Shown: positions 1 through 7,945 of the stretch, in pieces
How positions within the stretch are numbered: position 1 is the stretch's first letter
Layout of the letters: the number at the start of each line of letters is the position of its first letter
Assembly (NCBI RefSeq): GCF_018860625.1
Contig: NZ_JAHKQB010000017.1
Span: 1 to 64,000, forward strand
DNA from: Paracoccus sp. C2R09
GTDB lineage: Bacteria > Pseudomonadota > Alphaproteobacteria > Rhodobacterales > Rhodobacteraceae
Direction: 5' to 3'
Length of the DNA stretch: 64,000 nucleotides
Translations under genes and position numbers: made by a program
The notes under the pieces: model-generated
Databases searched by the model: none
Seen by the model: only the letters and a program-made list of their open reading frames with translations
What the model was told of the DNA's origin: nothing

Positions 1-42
1 TTCGCGGGGGGCAGGTCAGGATTTGCGAAGGGTGGCAGGCTT

Positions 43-630
43 ATGCCCAAGCGGCGAAGTGTTAAGAGTGCCGACGTCCGTGCGGCGGACGCCCATGTTC
101 GCGCCCAGGACTACCTTGGTCAGCCAGATGTCTATCGGCTCCTCGTCGCGAGCAAGAAGGGCCGTCACGGTGTACGTGACCATCTCCTGATCCTGATGAT
201 GTTCCGCCATGGGCTGCGCGTCTCTGAGGCAATCGCATTGCGTCGGCAGGACGTCGATCTCGCACAATCGAGGGTTTGGATCGCACGGTTGAAGAACGGG
301 CTTAGCGTCGAGCAGCCAGTCGCCGGTGATGAGCTGCGGGCGATCAAGCGCTGGCTCGCGCGGCGGGAGGATGCGCTACCCTGGCTGTTCGTCTCCGAGC
401 GGAAGCAGCCGCTCACGCGACAGGCGGTCAATTACATTATCGGAACGGCTGGTAGTCGCGCGGGTCTTGGACATGTGCATCCCCACATGCTGCGTCATTC
501 CTGCGGCTTTGCCCTGGCGAACAAGGGCCGCGACCTGCGGCTGATCCAGGATTACCTCGGGCACCGGGATCCACGGCATACCGCCCACTACACGAGAACC
601 GCGGCGCATCGGTTCGACGATCTGTGGTAG
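43..630 (+). CDS. Short tyrosine recombinase/integrase
   Basis: The 195-residue protein consists almost entirely of the catalytic domain of tyrosine recombinases, in the size class of FimB/FimE-type enzymes. These cut and rejoin DNA through a covalent 3'-phosphotyrosine intermediate. The expected residues are present in order: Arg in HGLRVSEA, Lys in RLKNG, the H-x-x-R pair in HMLRHSCG, a second His in YLGHRD and the nucleophile Tyr in HYTR near the C-terminus. The large N-terminal arm-binding domain of phage integrases is missing. It lies at the window edge upstream of the ATPase pair. It could move the island or act as a DNA invertase; no inverted repeats were recognised. The function is secure at family level, the substrate is unknown. 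Confidence 0.85.
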   Translation: MPKRRSVKSADVRAADAHVRAQDYLGQPDVYRLLVASKKGRHGVRDHLLILMMFRHGLRVSEAIALRRQDVDLAQSRVWIARLKNGLSVEQPVAGDELRAIKRWLARREDALPWLFVSERKQPLTRQAVNYIIGTAGSRAGLGHVHPHMLRHSCGFALANKGRDLRLIQDYLGHRDPRHTAHYTRTAAHRFDDLW

Positions 631-868
631 GTAGATGATGCACCTGCTGCGAACAGCACGTAGGGCGGAAAGCGGACCTTCGCTGTAGACTGCGCCGACG
701 TCGGCTGTCACAGAAAGCATACACTTACTACCGTAACCATTGGGTCCAAAAGCTTCCCACTCTTAAACGGGCAGCTCATACGGGGTTGGCTGTGCTGAAG
801 CGCACTTGAAGCCCTCAACGCTTCTCGCTTAAAGATCGCTCAAGTCTGTTCACCCCAAGGAGCGCTGA
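631..868 (+). other. Intergenic region between recombinase and ATPase genes
   Basis: No gene is seen here. The sequence changes from the composition of the recombinase to the AT-richer ATPase gene. The only usable signals are a weak promoter-like pair at 806-834 and the ribosome binding site AAGGAG just before the ATPase start. A segment around 660-690 looks like decayed insertion-element or gene debris, but I cannot assign it. Confidence 0.4.
806..834 (+). promoter_or_regulatory. Possible sigma-70 promoter for the ATPase/nuclease pair
   Basis: TTGAAG at 806-811 and TTAAAG at 829-834 are separated by 17 bases, the preferred sigma-70 spacing. The -35 matches consensus at four positions and the -10 at three. 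It sits about 35 bases ahead of the ATPase start. The match is weak and rests on spacing and position. Confidence 0.3.
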
Positions 869-2227
869 ATGCGTATTTCATTCAAGAAGTTTGCTAAAGC
901 GAATGATGGTGAAATTGAAATTAACGACCTGACCGTCATATGTGGCCCGAATGGAACGGGCAAGACTTACACCAGTTACGCGGTGTACGGGGTGGTTCAG
1001 CATTTTAGCGAATTTTTTGACTACGAGATTTCGGACTCCGAGATCAATCGGCTTTTGGAAGGAACCCCCGTCACATTTAATCTAAGTGGAGAGGCTGCCT
1101 CGTTTGAGAAGCGTCTCATTGGTGCCTCAAATAGCTTCAAGTCAGGCTTGGATTCTTACTTCAGTGCTCCAGACGATTTCTTTACGGATTGCGAGTTTTC
1201 GTTCGAACTCAGAGAGGACGAGCTTCATCCTCTTGATGCGTTTAATCAGACAATCAACATTAAAAGGGTGGGCACCTTTGACCTTGAATCGTCAGAAGGT
1301 AGTGGAGATTTGCTTGTTGCGTACTCCGGGGCTTCCTCCGAGCGCGTGCCAAAGCAAATCATTAGAAGGATAATATCATCCGCAATATCCGATAGCCTTT
1401 TTGGTAAGTCTATTCCGGAACCGTTTGTTGTGACGTCCGAGCGTACTGGTGTTGCATTGTTCTACAAAGAGCTGGACGTCAATAGAAACGCCATCTTCTC
1501 CCACTTGGCGGCTGCGGAGAAAGTGGATCCAATTGATCTTCTCGGTTCTATGCAATCTCGGTACGCTAGGCCCATTAAAGAAAACATTGACGTTGTGCGC
1601 GATTACAGCACGCACAGCAAGAAGAAGAGTTTTATAAAGGAATCTCGCGAGAAGTTCGGGTACATTTTTGAGATGTGGAACGATCTAGTGGGAGGCACCT
1701 TTAAGGACGAAAATGATCTGCTGACTTTTAGCCCAAGGAAGCAGCGCGGAAAGCCCAAAGTCAATATTCCACTTTACATTGCCTCCTCCTCGGTGAAGTC
1801 TCTATTTCTGATTGATATGTATATAAACTACATAGCAAAAGAAGGGGGGCTCCTCATAATCGATGAGCCCGAACTAAATCTTCACCCTGATAATCAAGTA
1901 AAAATTGCCCGTTTAATCTCTAGGCTCGTCTCAGCAGGCGTGAAAGTCCTGGTTACGACGCATAGCGACTACCTTGTGCGGGAAATAAACAACCTAGTTA
2001 CGTTGAGCAAAGAGACGACCAGCCAAAAAGCGATCATGGAACGTTATGGCTATAAGGATGAAGACCTTTTGAAGCCGAGTCAAGTTAATGCTTATTGCGC
2101 TACGCCCAAAGCAGGCCTAGTAAAAATGGGCATTTCAGATACCGGCATAGACACATCCATTTTTGACGACATCATCAATGTAGAAAATGAAAAAGCCCAA
2201 GATATATTTTACTCCGCGCAGGACTGA
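869..2227 (+). CDS. ABC/OLD-class AAA ATPase, candidate defence-system motor
   Basis: This 452-residue ATPase belongs to the SMC/RecF/OLD-like clade (AAA_15 or AAA_21 type). Walker A is GPNGTGKT at residues 26-33. An ABC-signature-like ASSSVKSL is near 305-312. Walker B is LLIIDEP at 328-334, followed by the ELNLHP D-loop characteristic of OLD-type proteins. A switch histidine lies in TTHSDYL near 363-369. The roughly 270 residues between Walker A and the signature are the insertion expected in this clade. No TOPRIM nuclease domain follows, so any nuclease must be supplied separately. The start is supported by AAGGAG a few bases upstream. The gene is AT-rich for this genome and sits 6 bases before a small gene with a nuclease-like motif. 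Such ATPases power anti-phage systems such as Septu, PARIS and Gabija. A role here is inference. Confidence 0.75.
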   Translation: MRISFKKFAKANDGEIEINDLTVICGPNGTGKTYTSYAVYGVVQHFSEFFDYEISDSEINRLLEGTPVTFNLSGEAASFEKRLIGASNSFKSGLDSYFSAPDDFFTDCEFSFELREDELHPLDAFNQTINIKRVGTFDLESSEGSGDLLVAYSGASSERVPKQIIRRIISSAISDSLFGKSIPEPFVVTSERTGVALFYKELDVNRNAIFSHLAAAEKVDPIDLLGSMQSRYARPIKENIDVVRDYSTHSKKKSFIKESREKFGYIFEMWNDLVGGTFKDENDLLTFSPRKQRGKPKVNIPLYIASSSVKSLFLIDMYINYIAKEGGLLIIDEPELNLHPDNQVKIARLISRLVSAGVKVLVTTHSDYLVREINNLVTLSKETTSQKAIMERYGYKDEDLLKPSQVNAYCATPKAGLVKMGISDTGIDTSIFDDIINVENEKAQDIFYSAQD

Positions 2228-2233
2228 TTAGAT

Positions 2234-2833
2234 ATGAGGAGAGCTTTTGGTGACCTGCTACGAGAAGAATTGTTCATTGAATACAATGAGCCGCTCAAAG
2301 AGGTGTTGGCGAAAGAGGAAAGCCCAGGAGCGCGCCTCAAGAAACTAAAAATAAAAAATGTCCCTACTGGAGCCTGCGCATTCCAACTCGACTTCACGCC
2401 GAGCGGGGAACTTAAGAAAACGCACGGAAAGGCATTTAAACAGCTATCTTGTCTGGTAAAAAGCGACCACAGTATCGCGAATAAGAAATGCGATATAGTA
2501 ATTGCATATCCACAAAATGGTCGCCTGCACCTCCTGATCGCTGACATGAAGTCGGATAGCCCCAGTAAATCCTCTTGCAAAAAGCAGCTAAGAAACTCCG
2601 AACTCTTTGTGCAGTACCTTCTCTCTTTGTTGCGAGAGTATCATGGCGTGACAAGTGACTTCACAATCACAAAAGCCGTTTTTCAAACGAAGCGAGCTAT
2701 CCTTGGTAAACCTGTGGCGCAGCAGAAGAACAAGCGGAAGCCTAGGTCCGACGAAGGCGTCTTTTTTATCGAAGTCCCTCTCGGCGGCAGGAACAACTCT
2801 AATGGCGTGGCGTCTCTTAATGACTTTTCATGA
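2234..2833 (+). CDS. Small protein with PD-(D/E)XK-like nuclease signature
   Basis: I do not recognise this 199-residue protein as a named family. It has a pattern resembling PD-(D/E)XK nucleases: Asp87 in CDIVIA, a strand ending in ADMK with Asp104 and Lys106, then Gln118 in a helix, the position of the usual helix-B polar residue. Glu16 or Glu20 could be the helix-A acid. The N-terminal half is basic and rich in lysine, and the region near 160-172 is a basic linker. It starts 6 bases after the ATPase gene and shares its AT-rich composition, so the two are almost certainly cotranscribed. The likely role is effector or nuclease of an ATPase-driven defence pair. Alternatively it is a DNA-binding partner without catalysis. 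Confidence 0.6.
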   Translation: MRRAFGDLLREELFIEYNEPLKEVLAKEESPGARLKKLKIKNVPTGACAFQLDFTPSGELKKTHGKAFKQLSCLVKSDHSIANKKCDIVIAYPQNGRLHLLIADMKSDSPSKSSCKKQLRNSELFVQYLLSLLREYHGVTSDFTITKAVFQTKRAILGKPVAQQKNKRKPRSDEGVFFIEVPLGGRNNSNGVASLNDFS

Positions 2834-3216
2834 CTGCGACGTACGCGTGAGAGCCGGACGAGGTCGATGTGTACTGAGAGAAGTCATCCACTGCACTTAG
2901 CTCGAACGGCAGCTTTGGGCCGAAAACTGTCCGGCGATGCTAGGGATCGCTCGATGCCGCGTCGCCCAGCCCTTTCCTGCGAAGCTGCAATGAACTCTGC
3001 TCGATCTGCTTTCGCATTCAGGAGCCTCTGATCGCTTCTTCTCATGCCGCCGGCTCGCGGATCGAAGCGGGGAGGATAGTAGACCGCTGTCTCAGGTAAT
3101 TGCTGTAGTGCGGGGTACCGCCTGTAACGCTTCCAAACTACGGCAGCCTTGCTGTCTCAAAGGAAGAATTGTGGCCACTTGAGGAAGACTTCAGTGGCAA
3201 TCAACAACCGGGAAAA
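2834..3216. other. Gene-free 383-base stretch between the island genes and tRNA-Pro
   Basis: No credible gene is seen in either direction. Frames are short and interrupted, and composition is intermediate between the AT-rich pair and the chromosome. It abuts the 3' CCA end of the tRNA and is where an attachment site or decayed island genes would be expected. I saw no clear terminator with a T-tract and no repeat of the tRNA 3' end within it. Confidence 0.4.
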
Positions 3217-3293
3217 TGGTCGGAGCGAGAGGATTCGAACCTCCGACCCCCTGCTCCCGAAGCAGGTGCGCTACCAGGCTGCGCTACGCTCCG
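3217..3293 (-). tRNA. tRNA-Pro (anticodon CGG)
   Basis: Read on the minus strand, the sequence folds into a complete cloverleaf. It has a 7-bp acceptor stem CGGAGCG/CGCTCCG, a D-arm with AGCCTGGTA, the anticodon stem CCTGC/GCAGG closing the loop TTCGGGA with anticodon CGG, and the T-arm GGAGG-TTCGAAT-CCTCT. The discriminator A is followed by a genome-encoded CCA. It reads CCG proline codons, which are frequent in this GC-rich genome. Its 3' end points towards the island-like block at 1-3216, as expected for an integration site. Confidence 0.95.
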
Positions 3294-3305
3294 ACCGTGA
3301 TGGGG

Positions 3306-3334
3306 CAGGTACCCCCATGCGCGCGCGATTGCAA
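3306..3334 (-). promoter_or_regulatory. Possible promoter of tRNA-Pro
   Basis: On the minus strand TTGCAA (3329-3334) and TACCTG (3306-3311) are 17 bases apart, placing a start site just before the mature tRNA 5' end at 3293. The -35 is good and the -10 is poor, so this rests on spacing and position. Confidence 0.35.
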
Positions 3335-3341
3335 GCCCTTC

Positions 3342-4298
3342 TTAGCGACGCGGTGCGAACAATCTCTGAAGGACGGTCGATTTGGGGGCCGTCACCGTTT
3401 CGCTGCGCAGGCGCGACGTGGTGGCGGGGCGGTTCACCGACGCACCGCTGGCTTCGCGGATGACGATGTAGATGCCCGAGGCGATGATCACGCAGGCGCC
3501 CAGAAGGGTCGGCAGGTCCAGCGCCTCGCCAAAGAGGAACCAGCCATAGGCGGTGGCCCAGAGGATCTGGGAATACTGCATGGGGGCCACGATCGCCGCC
3601 TCTCCGGCGCGATAGGCGAGGATCACGAGGAAGCCGCCCATCAGGCCCAGACAGGCGATCACGCCGGCCAGGCCCAGATGCTGCAGCTCCATCGGGCGAT
3701 AGGCGAAGGCGAGCGAGACCCCCGTCGCCATGAAGTTCCCCAACATCGGCCACATCATCAGCACCAGCGGCCGTTCGGACCGGCCGAGCCTGCGGATGGT
3801 CACCGCGGCGATGGCGCCCGCGAAGGCGCTGAGCAGCGCGGCCGCATGGCCCAGCTGCAGATCCTGCCCCGGGCCCGGGCGCAGGACGATCAGCACGCCC
3901 GACAGGCCGACCACGACCGCGGCCCACCGATGGATGCCGACCTTTTCGCCCAGCACCGGGATCGACAGGATGGTGATCAGAAGCGGCGTGGTGAACAGGA
4001 TCGCATAGACCTGCGCCAGGGGCAGGGTCGAGAAGGCGAAGAACCCGCCCATCCCGGCCGCGATCCCGCAACCTGCGCGAAGCATCACCCACCAGGGGCT
4101 GTTCGGCCTCAGCGTGCCGGAATTGGGATCCCGCATCAGGATCATCGAGATCAGCGGGAAGGACAGCATCGAGGAGAAGAACAGGATCTGCAGCGGGGGA
4201 TAGGTCTGGCCAAGCGTCTTGATGACGACGTCATGCGTCGCGAAGATCCCCATCGCAGTCAGCTGCAACAGGGCCCCCCTGACATTGGCCGGGACCAT
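3342..4298 (-). CDS. DMT superfamily (EamA-type) membrane transporter
   Basis: The 318-residue protein has about ten hydrophobic segments arranged as two repeats, as in EamA/RhaT drug/metabolite transporters of the inner membrane. Typical features are VYAILFTTPLLITILS in the first repeat, the GLSGVLIVLRPG loop between repeats and YSQILWATAYGWFLFGE in the second. The last 40 residues are polar and probably cytoplasmic. The substrate cannot be read from sequence; family members export amino acids, nucleosides or other metabolites. It starts 3 bases after the leuB stop on the same strand, so the two are probably cotranscribed and translationally coupled. Confidence 0.85.
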   Translation of the reverse strand: MVPANVRGALLQLTAMGIFATHDVVIKTLGQTYPPLQILFFSSMLSFPLISMILMRDPNSGTLRPNSPWWVMLRAGCGIAAGMGGFFAFSTLPLAQVYAILFTTPLLITILSIPVLGEKVGIHRWAAVVVGLSGVLIVLRPGPGQDLQLGHAAALLSAFAGAIAAVTIRRLGRSERPLVLMMWPMLGNFMATGVSLAFAYRPMELQHLGLAGVIACLGLMGGFLVILAYRAGEAAIVAPMQYSQILWATAYGWFLFGEALDLPTLLGACVIIASGIYIVIREASGASVNRPATTSRLRSETVTAPKSTVLQRLFAPRR

Positions 4299-4301
4299 GG
4301 T

Positions 4302-5426
4302 TCAGTTTCCCTGCGACAGTGCCGCGACGATCAGGTCACCCATCTGCGACGTGCTGACGGGGGTGCCGCCCTCGGCGCCCATCAGATCCGCGGTGCGCAC
4401 GCCATCGGCCAGCACCTTCTCGACCGCGGCTTCCAGCGCGGTGGCCGCCTCGATCTCGGCGAAGCTGTAGCGCAGCGCCATCGCGAAGCTGAGGATGCAG
4501 GCGATGGGGTTGGCCTTGCCCTGCCCCGCGATGTCGGGGGCGCTGCCATGGACGGGTTCGTACATGGCCTTGGGGCGGCCATTGGCCATCGGTGCGCCCA
4601 GGCTGGCCGAGGGCAGCATCCCCAGGCTGCCCGTCAGCATCGCCGCCGCGTCCGACAGGATGTCGCCGAACAGGTTGTCCGTCACGATCACGTCGAACTG
4701 CTGCGGGTTGCGCACCAGCTGCATCGCACCGTTGTCGGCATACATGTGCGACAGCTCGACATCGGGATATTCGTTGTCATGGACCCACTGCACCTCTTCG
4801 CGCCAGAGGATGCCGGATTCCATCACGTTCGCCTTCTCCATCGAGCAGACGCGGTTGTCGCGCTTGCGGGCCAGCTCGAACGCGGACCGGGCGACGCGGC
4901 GGATCTCTCCGCTGGTATAGCGCTGCGTGTTGATGCCCACGCGGCCGCCCTCGTTGTCGGAATTGTCGTCGGCATGGATGCCGCGCGGCTGCCCGAAATA
5001 GATCCCCGAGGTCAGTTCGCGGACGATCAGGATGTCCAGGCCCGCCACGACATCGCGCTTGAGGCTGCTGAAATCGGCCAGCGCGTCGAAGCACTGCGCG
5101 GGGCGCAGGTTGGCGAACAGGTCCATTTCCTTGCGCAGGCGCAGAAGGCCGCGTTCGGGCTTCAGCGCGAAATCGAGGTTGTCGTATTGCGGACCGCCCA
5201 CGGCGCCCAGCAGCACCGCGTCCACCGATTGCGCCAGTTCCATCGTGCTGTCGGCCAGGGGGGCGCCGTACTTGTCATAGGCCGCACCGCCCACGACATC
5301 GTGGCTGACCTCGAATTGCATCCCGCGATTCGCCTTGAACCAGTCGACGACCTTGACCACCTCGGCCATGACCTCGGGGCCGATCCCGTCGCCGGGCAGG
5401 ATGAGAAGCGAATAGCTGTCGGACAT
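4302..5426 (-). CDS. leuB: 3-isopropylmalate dehydrogenase
   Basis: LeuB oxidises and decarboxylates (2R,3S)-3-isopropylmalate with NAD+ in the third step of leucine synthesis, in the cytoplasm. The 374-residue protein has the family N-terminus [21 protein letters not shown], the substrate-binding arginine region [11 protein letters not shown], and the metal-binding segment [15 protein letters not shown]. The isopropylmalate dehydrogenase signature [13 protein letters not shown] is near the C-terminus. I start it at 5426, where AAGGAGG precedes the ATG by a normal distance; a longer frame runs further upstream without such a site. A DMT transporter gene follows 3 bases downstream. Confidence 0.95.
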   Translation of the reverse strand: MSDSYSLLILPGDGIGPEVMAEVVKVVDWFKANRGMQFEVSHDVVGGAAYDKYGAPLADSTMELAQSVDAVLLGAVGGPQYDNLDFALKPERGLLRLRKEMDLFANLRPAQCFDALADFSSLKRDVVAGLDILIVRELTSGIYFGQPRGIHADDNSDNEGGRVGINTQRYTSGEIRRVARSAFELARKRDNRVCSMEKANVMESGILWREEVQWVHDNEYPDVELSHMYADNGAMQLVRNPQQFDVIVTDNLFGDILSDAAAMLTGSLGMLPSASLGAPMANGRPKAMYEPVHGSAPDIAGQGKANPIACILSFAMALRYSFAEIEAATALEAAVEKVLADGVRTADLMGAEGGTPVSTSQMGDLIVAALSQGN

Positions 5427-5566
5427 TTGGGCCTCCTTCTGAGCAGTAAAACGGTTAAGGGGCGCATCGGCGGGGGTCAAGATCACGCGCCCCCTCACGC
5501 AACCTTGCCTTGCACGGGACCGGGTTTCTGCCGAAGATCGCGCAGTCTTTGCGTAAGGGGACCGCG

Positions 5567-6094
5567 ATGAAAAGCTGGGACATCTTCATGGCCGCCGCCC
5601 TGGTGGCGGGAATATCGCTCTGGGCGCATGACGTGATGGCGCAGCCGGCGCCCGACGGCGTGCCGGGCGACCGCCTTGTCGTGCCGCTGCCCGACGTGTC
5701 GTCCCTGCCCGAAGCCGAGGCCCGCGACCTGACGCGGAACCTGGCCGAGCTGAACGTCCTGACCGAGAACTGCGCCGGCCACGAGATCAGCGATGCCGAA
5801 TGGCAGCTGATGACGGGCACGACCGACCGCCTGATCGAACAGCTCGGGCTCGACGCGCTGGATTACGACCGCGAATATTTCCGCCCCGCCTTCAGCGTGC
5901 TGGACGATCCCGAGAATTGCGACCGTGTCGAGGCCGAGACCCCCGACCTGATCGCCCGGCTGGAATCGATGGGCGGCAGCACCCGACCGATCACCCCCGG
6001 CCTGGCCCAGTCCGATGAAGCCCGGTCCGCAGAAGGCCAGTCCGCGGAAGGCCAGTCGGCGGAAGCCCCGCAGGACGAGGCCGCCCAGCCCTGA
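5567..6094 (+). CDS. Secreted hypothetical protein with a short C-terminal repeat
   Basis: I do not recognise this 175-residue protein. It begins with a probable signal peptide (about 1-26, hydrophobic AAALVAGI, cleavage near VMA-QP), so it should be periplasmic. The middle is acidic and mostly helical, with two cysteines (in NCAGHE and ENCDRV) that could form a disulfide. The tail contains a tandem SAEGQ repeat encoded by near-identical 15-base units. An upstream in-frame ATG at 5510 would bury the signal peptide, so I prefer 5567. It stands alone, divergent from leuB. Confidence 0.6.
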   Translation: MKSWDIFMAAALVAGISLWAHDVMAQPAPDGVPGDRLVVPLPDVSSLPEAEARDLTRNLAELNVLTENCAGHEISDAEWQLMTGTTDRLIEQLGLDALDYDREYFRPAFSVLDDPENCDRVEAETPDLIARLESMGGSTRPITPGLAQSDEARSAEGQSAEGQSAEAPQDEAAQP

Positions 6095-6166
6095 GCGCCA
6101 CCCTGTTCGCGGTCGCGGGCTTGGTCTAGGATCGGGCGACCGAACGCGAACCCCCCACGAGGCCAG

Positions 6167-7198
6167 ATGCCCGAAGCCCCGCTTATCGTTGCCCCCAACC
6201 TCAAGCGCCGGCTGTCGGGCGTGACCGCGACCGTGGTCCGGCTGATCCCGGTCCAAGCGCGGATGATCCCCATCGCCGCGACCGGGCCGGGCCTGCCCGA
6301 TGGCATTCCCCACATCCCCCTGATCCGCGCAGCGACCCTGCCCCGCGACCGCTGGCGCGTCTGGCATGCGCGGCGCAACACGGAAATGGCCCTGGGGCTG
6401 GTCCTTCGCCATGTGCTGCGGCGGAAATACCGCCTGCTTTTCACCTCGGCTTCTCAGCGGCGGCACAGCGGATATACGCGCCGCCTGATCGCGTGGATGG
6501 ACCGGATCGTCGCGACCTCGGCCAAGGGGGCGGGATACCTGGAACGGCCCGCGGACGTGATCCATCACGGCATCGATACGGCAGGCTTTGCCCCGCCCGA
6601 CGACCGTGCAGCCCTGCGGGCACAGTTGGGCCTGCCCGCGGATCAGGTCCTGGTCGGCTGCTATGGCCGGATCCGCGAACAGAAGGGCACGGGCGATTTC
6701 GTCCGCGCCATGATCCGGCTGCTGCCCGACCGCCCCGGCGTCACCGCGCTGGTGATGGGCCGCGCCACCGAAAAGCACCGCGCCTTCCTGTCCGACCTGC
6801 AGGCGCAGGTGGACAAGGCCGGGTTGTCCGACCGCATCCGCTTCCTGCCCGAGGTAACGGTCGACCGGATGGCCGACTGGTACGGCGCGCTGGATCTCTA
6901 TGTCGCGCCGCAGCGGTGGGAGGGGTTCGGCCTGACCGTCCTCGAGGCCCTGTCCTGCGGCGTGCCGGTCGTGGCCACCCGCGTCGGCGCGTTCGAGGAA
7001 TTGCTGACCCCCGCGACGGGCACGCTGATCGCGCCTGACGATGCGCCCGCGCTGGACGATGCCGTCGCGCATTGGCTGGACGACGATGCGGCACGCGGCG
7101 CGGCGGCGCTTGCGGCGCGCGAACATGCGGTGACGAACCACGACATCTCGGTCGAGGCGGCGGCGCTCGTCGCGATATACCGCGAGATGCTGGCATGA
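6167..7198 (+). CDS. Glycosyltransferase family 4 (GT-B), LPS/polysaccharide type
   Basis: The 343-residue protein is a retaining GT-B glycosyltransferase that transfers a sugar from a nucleotide donor to a glycan. The C-terminal donor-binding half is clear: GCYGRIREQKGTGDF opens it near residue 163. The E-x7-E region WEGFGLTVLEALSCGVPVVA is near 245-265, followed by GAFEELL. It resembles LpcC-type lipopolysaccharide-core mannosyltransferases, so a role in LPS or another surface glycan is likely. The donor and acceptor cannot be read. Its stop codon overlaps the start of the next gene in an ATGA, indicating translational coupling. Confidence 0.85.
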   Translation: MPEAPLIVAPNLKRRLSGVTATVVRLIPVQARMIPIAATGPGLPDGIPHIPLIRAATLPRDRWRVWHARRNTEMALGLVLRHVLRRKYRLLFTSASQRRHSGYTRRLIAWMDRIVATSAKGAGYLERPADVIHHGIDTAGFAPPDDRAALRAQLGLPADQVLVGCYGRIREQKGTGDFVRAMIRLLPDRPGVTALVMGRATEKHRAFLSDLQAQVDKAGLSDRIRFLPEVTVDRMADWYGALDLYVAPQRWEGFGLTVLEALSCGVPVVATRVGAFEELLTPATGTLIAPDDAPALDDAVAHWLDDDAARGAAALAAREHAVTNHDISVEAAALVAIYREMLA

Positions 7199-7809
7199 CG
7201 CGGGCCGGTTTCCTGCTGGCCCGCACCCTGCGGCGCGACGATGCGCTGATGCGGATGTCCCTTTCGCAGGCTGATCTGCTGGCCGAACTGCGCGGACGCC
7301 ATGTGGCGCTGGTGGGCAATGCCCGTGCGCTGGCCGACAAGGACCAAGGCGCGCGGATCGACGCTGCCGATACCGTGATCCGCATCAACCGTGCGCCCAT
7401 GCCGAGCGCCCGCAGCCACGGCACGCGCACCGACTGGCTGGCGCTGGCCACGCGATTGGACAATGCCGACCGCGCCCGCATCGCGCCGGGCCGCATCCTG
7501 TGGATGTCGCCCAAGCGCAAACGGCTGGACTGGACCAGCGCATCCTCGGACGGGTTCTATCTGCATCCCCTGGACGATTACCGCGCCTTGCGGGGCCGTT
7601 TCGCGGCCCCCCCGACCACGGGCGCAATGATGATCGAGCTGCTGATGCGTTCCGATCTGGCATCGCTGACGCTTCACGGCTTCGACTTCTTCGCCAGTCT
7701 CAGCCTGTCGGGCCGCCGCACCGCCGGGCAGGTGCCCCATGATTTTGCCGCCGAACGCGCCATGGTCGAGACCTTCATGGCCCAGGACGACCGTCTGCGC
7801 ATCGCCTGA
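7195..7809 (+). CDS. Glycosyltransferase family 29-like (sialyltransferase fold) protein
   Basis: This 204-residue protein resembles GT29 sialyltransferases, which use CMP-sugar donors. The L-sialylmotif-like segment HVALVGNA ... GARIDAADTVIRIN spans residues 36-65, and an S-motif-like segment PTTGAMMIELLM ... LTLHGFDFF lies near 140-165. It has no signal peptide and is shorter than eukaryotic family members. I start it at the ATG inside the ATGA overlap with the upstream glycosyltransferase; a longer frame upstream only re-reads that gene. A bacterial member probably adds a nonulosonic or Kdo-like sugar to a surface glycan, which is inference. Confidence 0.75.
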   Translation: MTRAGFLLARTLRRDDALMRMSLSQADLLAELRGRHVALVGNARALADKDQGARIDAADTVIRINRAPMPSARSHGTRTDWLALATRLDNADRARIAPGRILWMSPKRKRLDWTSASSDGFYLHPLDDYRALRGRFAAPPTTGAMMIELLMRSDLASLTLHGFDFFASLSLSGRRTAGQVPHDFAAERAMVETFMAQDDRLRIA

Positions 7810-7945
7810 CCTCCGCATGGGAACCGGCCGCGCAAGGCCACCGCGCAAGGATCGGGCCACCGGGGTCCCCTTTCGGGCAAGACCCTTTCAAACCTGCCGT
7901 GATTGCGGTAAATGCCATCGACCGCAGGAGAAGGAGTCCCCGCGA

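Larger units (their letters stand above)
1..3216. mobile_element. Putative end of a tRNA-associated genomic island
   Basis: This block joins a tyrosine recombinase gene to a two-gene ATPase/nuclease-like unit and ends at the 3' end of tRNA-Pro. The genes between about 870 and 2830 use many A/T-ending codons and contain runs of A and T that are absent from the very GC-rich genes after 3300. Integrative elements commonly insert at tRNA 3' ends, which fits the boundary. I found no second copy of the tRNA 3' end in the window, so the other attachment site would lie upstream of base 1. That the whole block is one element is inference. Confidence 0.5.

Noticed and set aside
640-700. Possible insertion-element end or repeat after the recombinase gene
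   Set aside because: The segment looks like debris, but I found no matching inverted copy within the window and no transposase gene, so there is no support for calling an IS.
2834-3216. Copy of the tRNA-Pro 3' end as second attachment site
   Set aside because: I looked for the GGTTCGAATCC-type T-arm and acceptor sequence in this gap and near base 1 and did not find a second copy.
3216-5570. Long open frame of 784 codons on the plus strand
   Set aside because: It is antisense to the DMT transporter and leuB, both with clear family motifs. Its product is rich in Arg, His, Gln and Gly, typical of shadow frames in GC-rich DNA.
7810-7945. Possible riboswitch or leader ahead of asd
   Set aside because: The 136-base gap has no recognisable lysine-riboswitch core or terminator/antiterminator pair.
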